64,000 bases of DNA. It comes from Sphingobacterium sp. N143 (GTDB lineage Bacteria; Bacteroidota; Bacteroidia; Sphingobacteriales; Sphingobacteriaceae). Numbering within the stretch: position 1 is the stretch's first letter; the number at the start of each line of letters is the position of its first letter. Below the pieces are notes generated by a model. The model worked only from the letters and a program-made list of their open reading frames with translations, made no database searches and was not told the origin of the DNA. Location: the NCBI RefSeq assembly GCF_030325625.1, contig NZ_JACAIS010000001.1, positions 682,001 to 746,000 on the forward strand, in the 5' to 3' direction. This document shows positions 36,708-45,091 of this stretch, piece after piece. Made by a program: the position numbers and the translations under genes.

Positions 36708-37910
36708 ATGGATCTAAAATCACATGAGCCCTTTTGGTTAGTAAAAAATGGTCTTCTGTCCACATATCCATCTTTACATAAAGATGAGAGCTGCGATATT
36801 TTAATTGTTGGGGGCGGCATTACCGGCGCTTTAATTGCGCATCAATGTATGTCAGAAGGGTTGAAATGTATACTCATTGATAAAAGAGAAATTGTGAATG
36901 GAAGCTCAGCAGCCACAACTTCCATGTTACAATATGAAATTGATATCCCGTTGTATAGGTTAAAAGAGCTTATTGGAACGGAAGCTGCAGTAGCCTGCTA
37001 CCAAGCTTGTAGTCAGGCTATTGACAAACTGGGAAAACTTGCTCAACACATTGATTCGGAAGCTGGCTTTCGAAAGAAACATTCGTTTTATTATGCTTCA
37101 CGTAAAAAGGATGTCGCCAATTTGTTGAAAGAGTATCATGCCCGGCAGTCTGCTGGTTTTGAGGTCAATTGGCTTTCTGAGCAAGAGATTAAACATAAAT
37201 TTGATTTAACAGGAGCCTATGGGGGGATTCTGTCCAAGCAAGGAGCCAGTATCGATGCATTTTGTTTTGCCCATGAATTATTAAAGCATAATACCCAAAA
37301 AGGCTTGAAGATTTATGACAAAACCGAACTCATTCGGGTGATAAATAAAAAACAGCGTACAGTGGCGGTTCTTTCCACAGCTGCTAAGATAGCCACCAAA
37401 AAAATTATTTATTGCACAGGGTATGAAACAACGGAGCTTATCCCGGAAAAATTTGTAGAACTCTTGAGTACTTTTGCCATTGTTTCAGAAGTAGACGAGA
37501 CACTTTACAACAGTTATCAAGATCTCCTGATCTGGAATACCGCCCAGCCCTATTTGTATATGCGCACCACAGATGATGGCCGGTTTTTGATCGGTGGTGA
37601 AGACGAACCATTTAAAGATCCCATAAAGCGTGATAATTTGATTGATCAAAAGTCCCATAAACTGGAGAAATCGTTTAATAAGATATTTAATAAACCATTT
37701 TATTGCGATTTTAATTGGGCCGGTACTTTTGGTTCGACCAAAGACGGTTTGCCCTATATTGGGGAACATAAAAAATTTAAAAATGCTTATTTTGTATGTG
37801 GTTTTGGTGGAAATGGTATTACCTTTTCAGTAACGGCCATGGAGATGGTATCCTGTTGGTTAAATAGAAAAGATCATGCGCTGTCGAAATGCTTTAGGTT
37901 TGGTCGTTGA
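36708..37910 (+). CDS. FAD-dependent oxidoreductase (DAO family)
   Basis: 400 aa. FAD-binding Rossmann motif CDILIVGGGITGALIAHQCM near residue 30, then an acidic/basic segment LIDKREIVNGSSAATTSMLQ, and the C-terminal FAD signature TKDGLPYIGEHKKFKNAY with GFGGNGITFS. The fold is that of D-amino-acid oxidase/glycine oxidase-like enzymes; the substrate is probably an amine or amino acid. It is divergent from ku and convergent with topoisomerase IB, 17 nt away. No signal peptide. Confidence 0.85.
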   Translation: MDLKSHEPFWLVKNGLLSTYPSLHKDESCDILIVGGGITGALIAHQCMSEGLKCILIDKREIVNGSSAATTSMLQYEIDIPLYRLKELIGTEAAVACYQACSQAIDKLGKLAQHIDSEAGFRKKHSFYYASRKKDVANLLKEYHARQSAGFEVNWLSEQEIKHKFDLTGAYGGILSKQGASIDAFCFAHELLKHNTQKGLKIYDKTELIRVINKKQRTVAVLSTAAKIATKKIIYCTGYETTELIPEKFVELLSTFAIVSEVDETLYNSYQDLLIWNTAQPYLYMRTTDDGRFLIGGEDEPFKDPIKRDNLIDQKSHKLEKSFNKIFNKPFYCDFNWAGTFGSTKDGLPYIGEHKKFKNAYFVCGFGGNGITFSVTAMEMVSCWLNRKDHALSKCFRFGR

Positions 37911-37927
37911 TGTTTAGGTTGAAGGAA

Positions 37928-38887
37928 TCAACTGTTTTTCAGTAAGAAACGAAATAACTTATATTCCAATTTAGGCAAGGACAAGGTTTGACTTATATAA
38001 GGGAATGTTCCTTCAAGGTATATCTTTTGGATGACGGGATGAATATAATAGTGTTGAGATACTGTTTTGGTGTTGCCGATAAGCTTTGCCACGGCCTTTA
38101 TAACTGTATTTAATTGTCTTCTACGTGCTTTAGCTTCTTGAGGTTGTTGTGTTTTTGCTAAGCGCTTAAAAGCCTCACGGCTTGCCCCCCAAATACGTAT
38201 ATCTTTACCGTTGATGGATCCGGGACAATGATCCCGAAGGTAAGTATTAAATATTCGGCCACAGAATGCCCCCCGAGAACTTACTTTATCGATTTGAAAC
38301 AGATTTTTACCCTTTTTTTGCATGAGTTCATTCAGCAACTGGGCCTGCTGTTTACTATTCCATGATTTTTCTTGGAAGACCCCTTTTTTCCCTTTATAAG
38401 CTAATGAAATTATGTTATCGTCAATTTTAACATGTCGTTTTTCTAAGGTGCACAGTCCATAGGATTTATTGGTAAGGGTATATCGCTTATGACCGATCCT
38501 GATCAAGGTACTATCCATAATTTTAAAGGCAATCGCGCATAACTTTTCCATATCCCATCGGCGATGTTTTAGGTGACTGGAAGTTATTTTTCGCAGGTCC
38601 TGGAGATATTGCCCCATGTAAAGGATGTGCTTAAATTTTTCGGCTTGCTGCTGGTTTACAAATTTGGGATGGTAGATATACTGTTTACGTCCTTTTTGGT
38701 CAAAACCAAATGCCTGTAGGTCGCTTTGCGGATTTTTAGAAATCCATACATCTGTCCATTTTGGGGGAATGACCAATTGGCTGATCCTTTTCAAGATTTT
38801 TACAGCGACAACTTCTTTACCTAGCTCGTCATAATAGTAGAATTTTGCGCCTTTTTTTTTCCGTGTATAGCCTTTTATCGTCTTCAT
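37928..38887 (-). CDS. DNA topoisomerase IB
   Basis: 319 aa from ATG 38887. A poxvirus-like type IB enzyme that relaxes supercoils through a 3'-phosphotyrosine intermediate. The N-terminus GKEVVAVKILKRISQLVIPP and WTDVWISKNPQSDLQAFGFDQKGRKQY (read as two segments) match the N-terminal domain. The catalytic tyrosine lies in HYYIHPVIQKIY, with Arg/Lys catalytic residues in the core. A longer frame to 38929 adds MFRLHRIFVVLWIK, which is not family-like. It belongs to the stress gene set around ku. Confidence 0.9.
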   Translation of the reverse strand: MKTIKGYTRKKKGAKFYYYDELGKEVVAVKILKRISQLVIPPKWTDVWISKNPQSDLQAFGFDQKGRKQYIYHPKFVNQQQAEKFKHILYMGQYLQDLRKITSSHLKHRRWDMEKLCAIAFKIMDSTLIRIGHKRYTLTNKSYGLCTLEKRHVKIDDNIISLAYKGKKGVFQEKSWNSKQQAQLLNELMQKKGKNLFQIDKVSSRGAFCGRIFNTYLRDHCPGSINGKDIRIWGASREAFKRLAKTQQPQEAKARRRQLNTVIKAVAKLIGNTKTVSQHYYIHPVIQKIYLEGTFPYISQTLSLPKLEYKLFRFLLKNS

Positions 38888-38954
38888 TTTAATCCATAGA
38901 ACAACAAATATGCGGTGTAGCCTGAACATTATAGTTTAGGCTGGGAGAGTAGAT

Positions 38955-38980
38955 GGGGTATTCTTGATCAAGAATACCCC
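38955..38980. repeat. Perfect 26-nt palindrome with T-run
   Basis: GGGGTATTCTTGA/TCAAGAATACCCC, followed by TTTTTT on the plus strand only. It lies between two minus-strand genes (DUF2383 and topoisomerase IB), so the T-run faces the wrong way for the adjacent genes; it may stop antisense transcripts or form an mRNA stem between the two genes. Confidence 0.6.
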
Positions 38981-38990
38981 TTTTTTGGTG

Positions 38991-39458
38991 TCATTGTGCA
39001 TTATCACGTAGTGTTTTTATATATTCATGTGCTTCGAGTTGAATCGCCAGTTGCTTTTCAACAAGTAGTAAGAGGTCGTGTGTGATCTCCCAACCTTCGT
39101 TATCGACAACATCCTTGTATGTTTTTTTAAAGGCATCTTCCCCCTGTTCGCAACTGGCCAATAGGCTCTTTTCATCATTTCCAGAAATCGCAGATTTGAT
39201 GTCCATCCATATCCTAAATAATTTACCACTGATCATGGTACCATCCGTGGCAGGAGAACCTTGCTGTTCCAGATAGGGTTTTAGTTCCTCAATAAACAAC
39301 TCCGATTGATTCATGTACTCAACAAAGATACTGTTCAAATTTTCAAGATCTAATCGTGTCGCTATTTCTATAGCCTTTTGATAACCTGCAATGCGGTCAT
39401 TATTGATTTGTATCAAATCATTGATTAAAGTGCTGTCATTAACTGTTATAGTTTCCAT
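38991..39458 (-). CDS. PA2169-family four-helix-bundle protein (DUF2383)
   Basis: 155 aa. A ferritin-like helical protein starting INDLIQINNDRIAGYQKAIE. The second half LEAHEYIKTLRD matches the last helix of DUF2383. Members are induced by stress in several Bacteroidota and Proteobacteria, but no reaction is established. It lies downstream of the ECF sigma factor copy 2 region and upstream of topoisomerase IB on the same strand, consistent with the stress gene set. Confidence 0.85.
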   Translation of the reverse strand: METITVNDSTLINDLIQINNDRIAGYQKAIEIATRLDLENLNSIFVEYMNQSELFIEELKPYLEQQGSPATDGTMISGKLFRIWMDIKSAISGNDEKSLLASCEQGEDAFKKTYKDVVDNEGWEITHDLLLLVEKQLAIQLEAHEYIKTLRDNAQ

Positions 39459-39553
39459 CTGTTCAATTTTTAAGTTTGTAAATTTTGTTTCACAGGAAGA
39501 ACTGATAATGACAGCATTCAGTTGAAAAAAAGAAAAGTATACGTATTTCTACC

Positions 39554-39751
39554 TTAAAGTTTGTTTTGATCGGGGGAATAAGACGGCTTTTTACCTTTCT
39601 TCATATTATCTTTTGGCAATTTTTTATCCGATAAATCATTGGCTTCCGCTTGAATAATTGCCTTACCGTTTCCTTTTCCAATAGGACCTCCACAAATAAT
39701 CAGTAACACCACCATGCTGGGCTGATGATACTTTGTTAAGCTAGATTTCAT
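39554..39751 (-). CDS. Small basic hydrophilic protein
   Basis: 65 aa from ATG 39751. Starts MKSSLTKYHQPSMVVLLIIC, then GGPIGKGNGKAI and a Lys/Asp-rich tail (DKKLPKDNMKKGKKPSYSPD). No domain recognised. It lies 70 nt downstream of ECF sigma copy 2 on the same strand and could be cotranscribed. A longer frame from 39805 is less likely. Confidence 0.45.
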   Translation of the reverse strand: MKSSLTKYHQPSMVVLLIICGGPIGKGNGKAIIQAEANDLSDKKLPKDNMKKGKKPSYSPDQNKL

Positions 39752-39821
39752 ATATTTATTTTTTAGTGTGTTATTATAATTGACTGTTTTTGAGATTAAC
39801 ATCAAAAGACATCTTTTGGTT

Positions 39822-40322
39822 TTATTTAAGCCGGTATACTTTCAATTGTTTTTGTAACTTTTTACGGGCCATATGTATCCTTGTTTTAATGGTTCCCTCC
39901 GGCATGCCGAAATAAGTAGCAATCTCATGATATTTATAGCCCTCAAGAAATAATTGAAAAACCTGGTAATTTTCTTCTGACAGACTACACATGGCTTTTT
40001 CAATATCATCTGCGATAAATTTATTTTCGCCCTTGTTTGCTTCTATTTGGCTTGAAGTTTCCAGGCCAAGATAGACTTCATGAATATCATTTGTCCTTTT
40101 TGCCTTCCTGTATTGATTGATATACACATTCTTCATGATAACATACAACCAGGACATTAATTTTGGATGTTTGATAAAGTCATCGATCGATTTTAGTGCG
40201 CGAATTAATGTCTCTTGAATCAAATCTTCTTTTTCATCTGGATCGGTTGTGAATTTTCCCGCAAAATGTTTCAATAGACTTCTTTTTTCTTCAACTAGCA
40301 AGTTTAAATTGGAATTGTTCAT
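39822..40322 (-). CDS. ECF RNA polymerase sigma factor (copy 2)
   Basis: 166 aa. Region 2: FAGKFTTDPDEKEDLIQETL and PKLMSWLYVIMKNVYINQY. Region 4: FLEGYKYHEIATYFGMPEGT followed by KTRIHMARKKLQKQLK. A full-length paralogue of the factor at 25133-25639, with nearly the same region-4 helix-turn-helix, so the two may share promoters. No anti-sigma gene is adjacent. The upstream 16-nt element at 40369-40384 resembles that of the paralogue. Confidence 0.92.
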   Translation of the reverse strand: MNNSNLNLLVEEKRSLLKHFAGKFTTDPDEKEDLIQETLIRALKSIDDFIKHPKLMSWLYVIMKNVYINQYRKAKRTNDIHEVYLGLETSSQIEANKGENKFIADDIEKAMCSLSEENYQVFQLFLEGYKYHEIATYFGMPEGTIKTRIHMARKKLQKQLKVYRLK

Positions 40323-40725
40323 AGTTTCGTTTATTAAATTGATTGATGTGCTTTCTCGTAATAACTGAACAATTAGAGTGCTAGTTTTCTTAGAAAAGAC
40401 TCGTTAACAGTTGTTTAAACAGGTGAATGAGAAAAATACGTAGTGCGTGATTTTTATACCATTGTAGCTATATAGCTACAGAAAATGCCCTTTTGTCCGC
40501 AATAGGCAGAATCGGACCCCTGACTTTTGGGCATTATGTGATTAAGGCCAAACAGGTATTTGTTCCTATCCGAAATGTCCTATTTACGGATCGGAACAAA
40601 TTAAATTTGATGAGCTTAAGCTGTCTATTTTTTTAGGCAGAATCGGGTAATTAATTTTTCTTACTTTTTTATTGAACTAAACTTTCTTCAATGGAGTTCT
40701 AATTAAAAGAAAAAAAGAATAAGTT
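40323..40725. other. Intergenic region with direct repeat and large hairpin
   Basis: 403 nt between ECF sigma copy 2 and a small lipoprotein gene. TAGGCAGAATCGG occurs twice, at 40503-40515 and 40634-40646. Between the copies a hairpin with arms TTTGTTCCTATCCG (40559-40572) and CGGATCGGAACAAA (40587-40600), one mismatch, has a 14-nt loop. No coding frame is convincing. Confidence 0.6.
40369..40384 (-). promoter_or_regulatory. Candidate promoter element of ECF sigma copy 2
   Basis: CTAGCACTCTAATTGT on the minus strand, 47 nt before the start codon. It matches 13 of 16 positions of the element 54 nt before ECF copy 1. TAATTG is the probable -7 box. Confidence 0.45.
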
Positions 40726-40968
40726 ATGAAAAAGCGGATGAAATTAATAGGTATGTTCAACTTAGGGTTACTTGCTAGTACCCTTGTATTTTCGTGTGGA
40801 AACTCAACAAAAAATCCAGCAGAAGGCAGTGGCCAGTCGAACAATATCGCGCCGAGCGATGCGGATGAGACAAGGTATAATCTGAGTCAACAACAAAAGA
40901 TGAGTATGCAAAAGGATACTACTCTATTGGATACTATTCAGCATGACAGCTTGGAAGATATAGATTAA
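40726..40968 (+). CDS. Small lipoprotein of unknown function
   Basis: 80 aa. Signal peptide with lipobox LVFSC (Cys24), followed by a short polar, probably disordered region (GNSTKNPAEGSGQSNNIAPS, then MSMQKDTTLLDTIQHDS). It is envelope-anchored. Transcribed alone, divergent from ECF sigma copy 2, and ends before the terminator at 41031-41060. Confidence 0.68.
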   Translation: MKKRMKLIGMFNLGLLASTLVFSCGNSTKNPAEGSGQSNNIAPSDADETRYNLSQQQKMSMQKDTTLLDTIQHDSLEDID

Positions 40969-41030
40969 GTTGTTGCTCAACGAATGACCTGCTGTGAGGC
41001 AGGGACGGCTATTTTCATTAGGTTTAAATA

Positions 41031-41062
41031 AAAAGCTCCATCAATATTGATAGAGCTTTTTT
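41031..41062. terminator. Bidirectional intrinsic terminator
   Basis: The arms AAAAGCTCCATCAAT/ATTGATAGAGCTTTT have one mismatch and almost no loop, with T-run TTTT on the plus strand and a matching A-run on the other. It separates the lipoprotein gene from the convergent SAP/Rho-N-like gene. Confidence 0.8.
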
Positions 41063-41063
41063 A

Positions 41064-41309
41064 TCAGGATCGGATTGCCTTGATGAGCGCATCTTTTGTC
41101 ATTTTATGACGGCCCTTTATGCCTATTTTTTTGGCTTCATCCAGGAGTTCAGCTTTACTTCGTTCGTCTAGATCAGAACTTTTACCTCCTTTTTTTCCTG
41201 AATTAGGTGAGTTGGCTATACGTGCAGACTTTTCTTTGCTATAGCCTTCATGACGCAATGCTTCATATTTTGCATCATCTTTGATTTGTTTGCCATGATT
41301 CTTTGTCAT
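41064..41309 (-). CDS. SAP/Rho-N-like domain protein
   Basis: 81 aa. N-terminal half (GKQIKDDAKYEALRHEGYSK, then SARIANSPNSGKKGGKS) resembles short basic stress proteins of the DUF7218 type. C-terminal half (RSKAELLDEAKKIGIKGRHK, then MTKDALIKAIRS) is a helix-extended-loop-helix as in SAP and Rho N-terminal domains, which bind nucleic acid. Possibly a small DNA- or RNA-binding stress protein. It lies 23 nt downstream of the acidic protein gene on the same strand. Confidence 0.75.
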   Translation of the reverse strand: MTKNHGKQIKDDAKYEALRHEGYSKEKSARIANSPNSGKKGGKSSDLDERSKAELLDEAKKIGIKGRHKMTKDALIKAIRS

Positions 41310-41332
41310 AAGGTATTAAATTTTGAATATCG

Positions 41333-41680
41333 TTAAATTCCCTTTTCCTCCACATCCTCAGCCTGGTCATCGTCAGGATTGTAAATGTCATCATCTTCAT
41401 GATCAGGTTTTTCGGGATGTCTCTCTTCTTCCGAATCGGTGTTTTCAAGATCTTCCTGATCTCGCTGCTCTTCCTCAGTAGGATCTGGTCCTTCTGTATT
41501 TTCGGGATAATACTGATCTGGTGTCACTTCTTCTAATTGTGGAACTTTTGGTGGAACCCGTACATGTCCACCGTCGTCTGTACCTGGGTTATTGCCAATG
41601 GGGTCTATTTCATTGAAAAGCATATAGGCTTGTTCAATAGTAAATAATGATCCCTTATGCAAATGAATGGTTGTTCTCAT
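41333..41680 (-). CDS. Highly acidic, probably disordered protein
   Basis: 115 aa. After a short ordered start (MRTTIHLHKGSLFTIEQAYM) the protein is dominated by Glu, Asp and Pro (EEEQRDQEDLENTDSEEERH, YNPDDDQAEDVEEKGI). No domain, signal peptide or metal motif recognised. It is on the same strand as the basic SAP-like gene and its extreme acidity complements that protein's basicity, which may be coincidence. Confidence 0.6.
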   Translation of the reverse strand: MRTTIHLHKGSLFTIEQAYMLFNEIDPIGNNPGTDDGGHVRVPPKVPQLEEVTPDQYYPENTEGPDPTEEEQRDQEDLENTDSEEERHPEKPDHEDDDIYNPDDDQAEDVEEKGI

Positions 41681-41857
41681 AATTCTTTTTTCTAGATGAA
41701 CAGTTCATAGCTTGAATTCGTTGATTTTTATTAAACAGCTTATTTATTTCTTTGGATAAGTTAATTGCTAGACTAATAATAGGGTTAATCAAAAATTTAA
41801 AACATTTCACATATTGATGTTGTTATTAAATTAAAGTAATATATTAAAAAAGATATA

Positions 41858-42436
41858 ATGAGAAAATTAGCACTACTTTTATTCGTTACAGGTGGTATTT
41901 GTTTAGAAGCAAATGCTCAAAAAATTGAAACTACACCACAGATGTCATCCGATGTTGGGACTGAACCAATTCGTCAGGGCAATTGGATGGTTGGGGGGTC
42001 AATTGGTAATCTGGGATATAGTTTTGAGGGAAAATCATTTAATGCAGCCCTTCAACCACGAGCGGGATATTTTGTTTCAGACGGTTTGGCCATAGGTGCC
42101 CAGGCTAATTTAGGGCTGGCCACGGTTAAAGATGAAAAAGATGTATGGACCTATGGTATTGCTCCCTTTGTCCGCTATTATTTCCCTAGGGGAGGATCTT
42201 CCACCGGTCGATTCTTCGGTCAGGGTGATATTGGGATTTCAGGAAGTTCAATCGGAAAAAATGTGGCTTTAGCCGTAGGCGCCAATGTAGGCTATGCACA
42301 TTTCATTACCAGGACTGTCGCACTTGAAGCTACCTTTGGTTATAATTACAGCAAAGCAAATATTAATACCGGAAGTGGGGCAAGTGGCTTAGGTGTAGGG
42401 GTAGGTTTCCAGATTTATTTGCCAGGTAGACGATAA
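41858..42436 (+). CDS. Outer membrane beta-barrel protein
   Basis: 192 aa. Signal peptide (MRKLALLLFVTGGICLEANA, cleavage before QK), then an OmpA/OmpX-like 8-strand pattern with alternating residues (WMVGGSIGNLGYSFEGK, LAIGAQANLGLATV, IAPFVRYYFPRGG, ANVGYAHFITRTVALEATFG) ending in IYLPGRR. Small Bacteroidota barrels of this type are structural or stress proteins. It is followed by a hairpin at 42462-42496. Confidence 0.82.
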   Translation: MRKLALLLFVTGGICLEANAQKIETTPQMSSDVGTEPIRQGNWMVGGSIGNLGYSFEGKSFNAALQPRAGYFVSDGLAIGAQANLGLATVKDEKDVWTYGIAPFVRYYFPRGGSSTGRFFGQGDIGISGSSIGKNVALAVGANVGYAHFITRTVALEATFGYNYSKANINTGSGASGLGVGVGFQIYLPGRR

Positions 42437-42461
42437 AATAGCCATATGGCGATCTTTAACA

Positions 42462-42496
42462 AAAAGTTTTCAACCCTTTAGCGGTTGGAAACTTTT
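42462..42496 (+). terminator. Hairpin after the outer-membrane barrel gene
   Basis: 14-bp stem AAAAGTTTTCAACC/GGTTGGAAACTTTT (one G-T pair), 7-nt loop, then CTTA rather than a long T-run. Confidence 0.65.
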
Positions 42497-42697
42497 CTTA
42501 CCGGACATCTTGGATCTGTGCTTTGCTAAAGAATTATTATCCATACAATATGATATATAGAAAAGTACTGAACTTGAGTTATTCAGACGTATAAATACGG
42601 TCGCTTAGCAGTTAAAGACTTATTCTGTTCTAAATCCCTTATTTTTTCAAACAGTTGATGCCGAAAAAATGTTCTGTATATAGAAAGGAATATAAAA

Positions 42698-42967
42698 ATG
42701 GTGACAACAAAGAATATCGGATTGATACTCAGGGACAGAATGGGGAAATGGTCTTCTTATAACATCCCATTAAATAAAGAATGCCGGCTAAATGATAAGC
42801 TGGTCAAAAGCAATGAGCTTGAAGGCATATTCGTTCTTGGGAGTTTAGCCACGGGCATGTATATTTTTTCTCTCTATAAAAATCGCTTTATTGATTTGAT
42901 GGGAAAACGGATTGGAATGGAAGAAATCTGTGAGCATTTCGATCAGTATAAGCAGTCATTAATATAA
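42698..42967 (+). CDS. Hypothetical protein
   Basis: 89 aa starting [20 protein letters not shown]. Soluble, slightly basic, with [20 protein letters not shown] as a hydrophobic core segment. No known domain. It lies 44 nt upstream of csbD on the same strand and may be cotranscribed with it. Confidence 0.6.
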   Translation: MVTTKNIGLILRDRMGKWSSYNIPLNKECRLNDKLVKSNELEGIFVLGSLATGMYIFSLYKNRFIDLMGKRIGMEEICEHFDQYKQSLI

Positions 42968-43011
42968 TAGCAATAAACACAATTCATTTATTAAATATAA
43001 AAATAAGTATT

Positions 43012-43197
43012 ATGAGTAATTTAACATGGAAAGGACGTTGGAACGAACTGAAAGGAAAAGTAAAACAGCAATATGCGGATTTGACTGATGATGATCTCTT
43101 ATATGCCGAAGGCAAAGAGGATGAGTTATTGGGCAAATTGCAGCAAAAAACTGGAAAAACCAAAGAAGAGGTGGAAGACTGGTTAAATAAGATGTAG
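43012..43197 (+). CDS. CsbD family stress protein
   Basis: 61 aa, small, charged and helical. [20 protein letters not shown] is the family signature, and the rest is typical ([20 protein letters not shown]). CsbD proteins are abundant general-stress proteins of unknown biochemical role, expressed by alternative sigma factors. It ends just before the bidirectional terminator at 43231-43263 and sits opposite the trehalose genes. Confidence 0.92.
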   Translation: MSNLTWKGRWNELKGKVKQQYADLTDDDLLYAEGKEDELLGKLQQKTGKTKEEVEDWLNKM

Positions 43198-43230
43198 ATA
43201 CACTTCTCTTAAGTTTTTAGTCAGATATAC

Positions 43231-43263
43231 AAAGTGCGATCAGATTTTTGATCGCACTTTTTT
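43231..43263. terminator. Bidirectional terminator between csbD and GH15 genes
   Basis: Perfect 12-bp stem AAAGTGCGATCA/TGATCGCACTTT with a 6-nt loop and T-runs on both strands. Confidence 0.88.
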
Positions 43264-43276
43264 GTTGTTCTGTTAT

Positions 43277-45091
43277 TTATAGGGAAAAAATTGGCTTATC
43301 CTGCTTGATTGCCAGCCGATAAACTGCATTCATCAAGCCCACATGGCTATAAGCTTGAGGAAAATTACCCCATTGACTACCATTATCTTCAGTGACATCT
43401 TCACTAAACAAGCCCAGATGATTGCTATAGCTAAGTAGTCTTTCTAAAATTTCTTTGGCCTCTTCGATTCTGCCCACGCAAGCCAAAGCTTCTACGTACC
43501 AGAAGGCACAGACCAAGAAGGTCGACTTTGGCTTACCGAAATCATCCTGATGCTTATAGCGGTAAAAAAGCCCATTCTCACCCTTTAGTTCTTTTTCTAG
43601 CATTTCCAGGTGTTGGCGTGCCCGGTCTGAGGTTGGCTCCAAGTAATCCATAACAATTAATTGTAGTGTGCTGGCATCCAGATTCCGGCTGTTTAGGGCA
43701 TTCTGATATACTTTTCTTTCCTCGTCGTAACAGGCTTCGATATAGACCTCCGCCTTTTTAAGTAAAATAGTTGCTCTTTCTTCCATGTCTTTATAACCAT
43801 TTTGACGGGCTATAAGGAGGGCAGCCTTACATCCAACCCATTGAAATAAGTTGGAATAACAATGATGATTGGCAAAATTTCTGAATTCCCAGATTCCCGC
43901 ATCTTTTTCATCAATAGTAGCTTCAATTTTTTCCAGAATGAAATTTACCCAACCCAGCACATTTTTATTTTCATGAATCTTAAATCGCTGGTCTGTAAAC
44001 AAAGGCAGCAATGCGATCATTGCCTGGCCGTACACATCGTTCTGAATGTGCTCAAAAGCCTGGTTGCCAATGCGCACTGGGCCATTTTCTTGATAACCTT
44101 TCAGATAAGGTAGAATATGCTCTGTCAGTTCAGAAGTCCCCAATATCCCATAAAGAGGCTGAAGCCTTCCTGGATTGTGATGTGTTATGCCCGCAATATA
44201 GTTGGCAAAACTTTCCATTTCTTCAAATTGACCAATATGCGTCAGTGCCGTCAGCACATAATAACTGTCGCGCACCCAACAATACCGATAGTCCCAGTTT
44301 CTTCCCGAGTCTGGATGTTCGGGTAAGCTGGTCGTTGATGCCGCTATAATAGCACCGGTGTCTTCATATTGATGCAGCTTAAGGACCAAAGCGGAACGGA
44401 TAACTTCGGTTTGATAGATATTTGGGATACTGCAGCGCTTTATCCAGCGTTGCCAATAACTTAACGTTTTATTTAGGAAGTCTTCACAGGTACTGGCAAT
44501 AGCAGATTCGAAAGCAGCATCATAGGTAAGTATCAGATACTTGTTTTCGCTGATGATTGTCCCACTATCGGTTTGGAAAAAATGTGAAATAGGTAAATCC
44601 GTTGTTAAACGGATACGTTCACCAATCGTATCATTGCTGTACAGAATATGGTTACTGCCTCTCGTAGGTTTTAAAACATGACGCCCATAATTACCGGTCG
44701 GCTGACATCGGATACGCACACTGGGCGCACCGCGGAGTGGTTCTATTTTGCGGATCAACATCAATGGTTTGAAATATCGGCCAAACTGTTCGAAGCGTGG
44801 TGCAAAATCTGTAATGCGATAGGCAAATGATTCCGTATGAATTTCCGTACACAGGATATTGGAATTCTTAATATAATACTGTTTTGTTTCCAGTACTTCT
44901 TCTTCAGGTTTAATGGTAAAGGAACCACCCTGATCTTTGTCGATAAGACCACCAAACACAAAACTATCTTCAAAAGAAGGCCAACATAGCCAAGATATAT
45001 TGCTGTCAGTTCCAACATGGGCTATATATGAACAATTTCCAATAATACCAGCCTGATAAAGGTGTCTGTTTGTTGTCGTATTCTCCCTCAT
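43277..45091 (-). CDS. Glycoside hydrolase family 15 protein (glucoamylase/trehalase type)
   Basis: 604 aa, no signal peptide, so cytoplasmic. An N-terminal beta-sandwich (about 1-220) precedes an (alpha/alpha)6 catalytic barrel. GRNWDYRYCWVRDSYYVLTA and the C-terminal SEDVTEDNGSQWGNFPQAYS are GH15 active-site segments. It starts at the last base of the trehalose-phosphate synthase stop codon, so the two are translationally coupled. Members next to trehalose synthesis are often trehalases, hence a role in trehalose turnover is likely; glucoamylase activity is the alternative. Confidence 0.9.
   Translation of the reverse strand: MRENTTTNRHLYQAGIIGNCSYIAHVGTDSNISWLCWPSFEDSFVFGGLIDKDQGGSFTIKPEEEVLETKQYYIKNSNILCTEIHTESFAYRITDFAPRFEQFGRYFKPLMLIRKIEPLRGAPSVRIRCQPTGNYGRHVLKPTRGSNHILYSNDTIGERIRLTTDLPISHFFQTDSGTIISENKYLILTYDAAFESAIASTCEDFLNKTLSYWQRWIKRCSIPNIYQTEVIRSALVLKLHQYEDTGAIIAASTTSLPEHPDSGRNWDYRYCWVRDSYYVLTALTHIGQFEEMESFANYIAGITHHNPGRLQPLYGILGTSELTEHILPYLKGYQENGPVRIGNQAFEHIQNDVYGQAMIALLPLFTDQRFKIHENKNVLGWVNFILEKIEATIDEKDAGIWEFRNFANHHCYSNLFQWVGCKAALLIARQNGYKDMEERATILLKKAEVYIEACYDEERKVYQNALNSRNLDASTLQLIVMDYLEPTSDRARQHLEMLEKELKGENGLFYRYKHQDDFGKPKSTFLVCAFWYVEALACVGRIEEAKEILERLLSYSNHLGLFSEDVTEDNGSQWGNFPQAYSHVGLMNAVYRLAIKQDKPIFSL

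Noticed and set aside
38955..38980. Terminator of the DUF2383 gene
   Set aside because: The T-run is on the plus strand, opposite to that gene's transcript, so I list it only as a palindrome.
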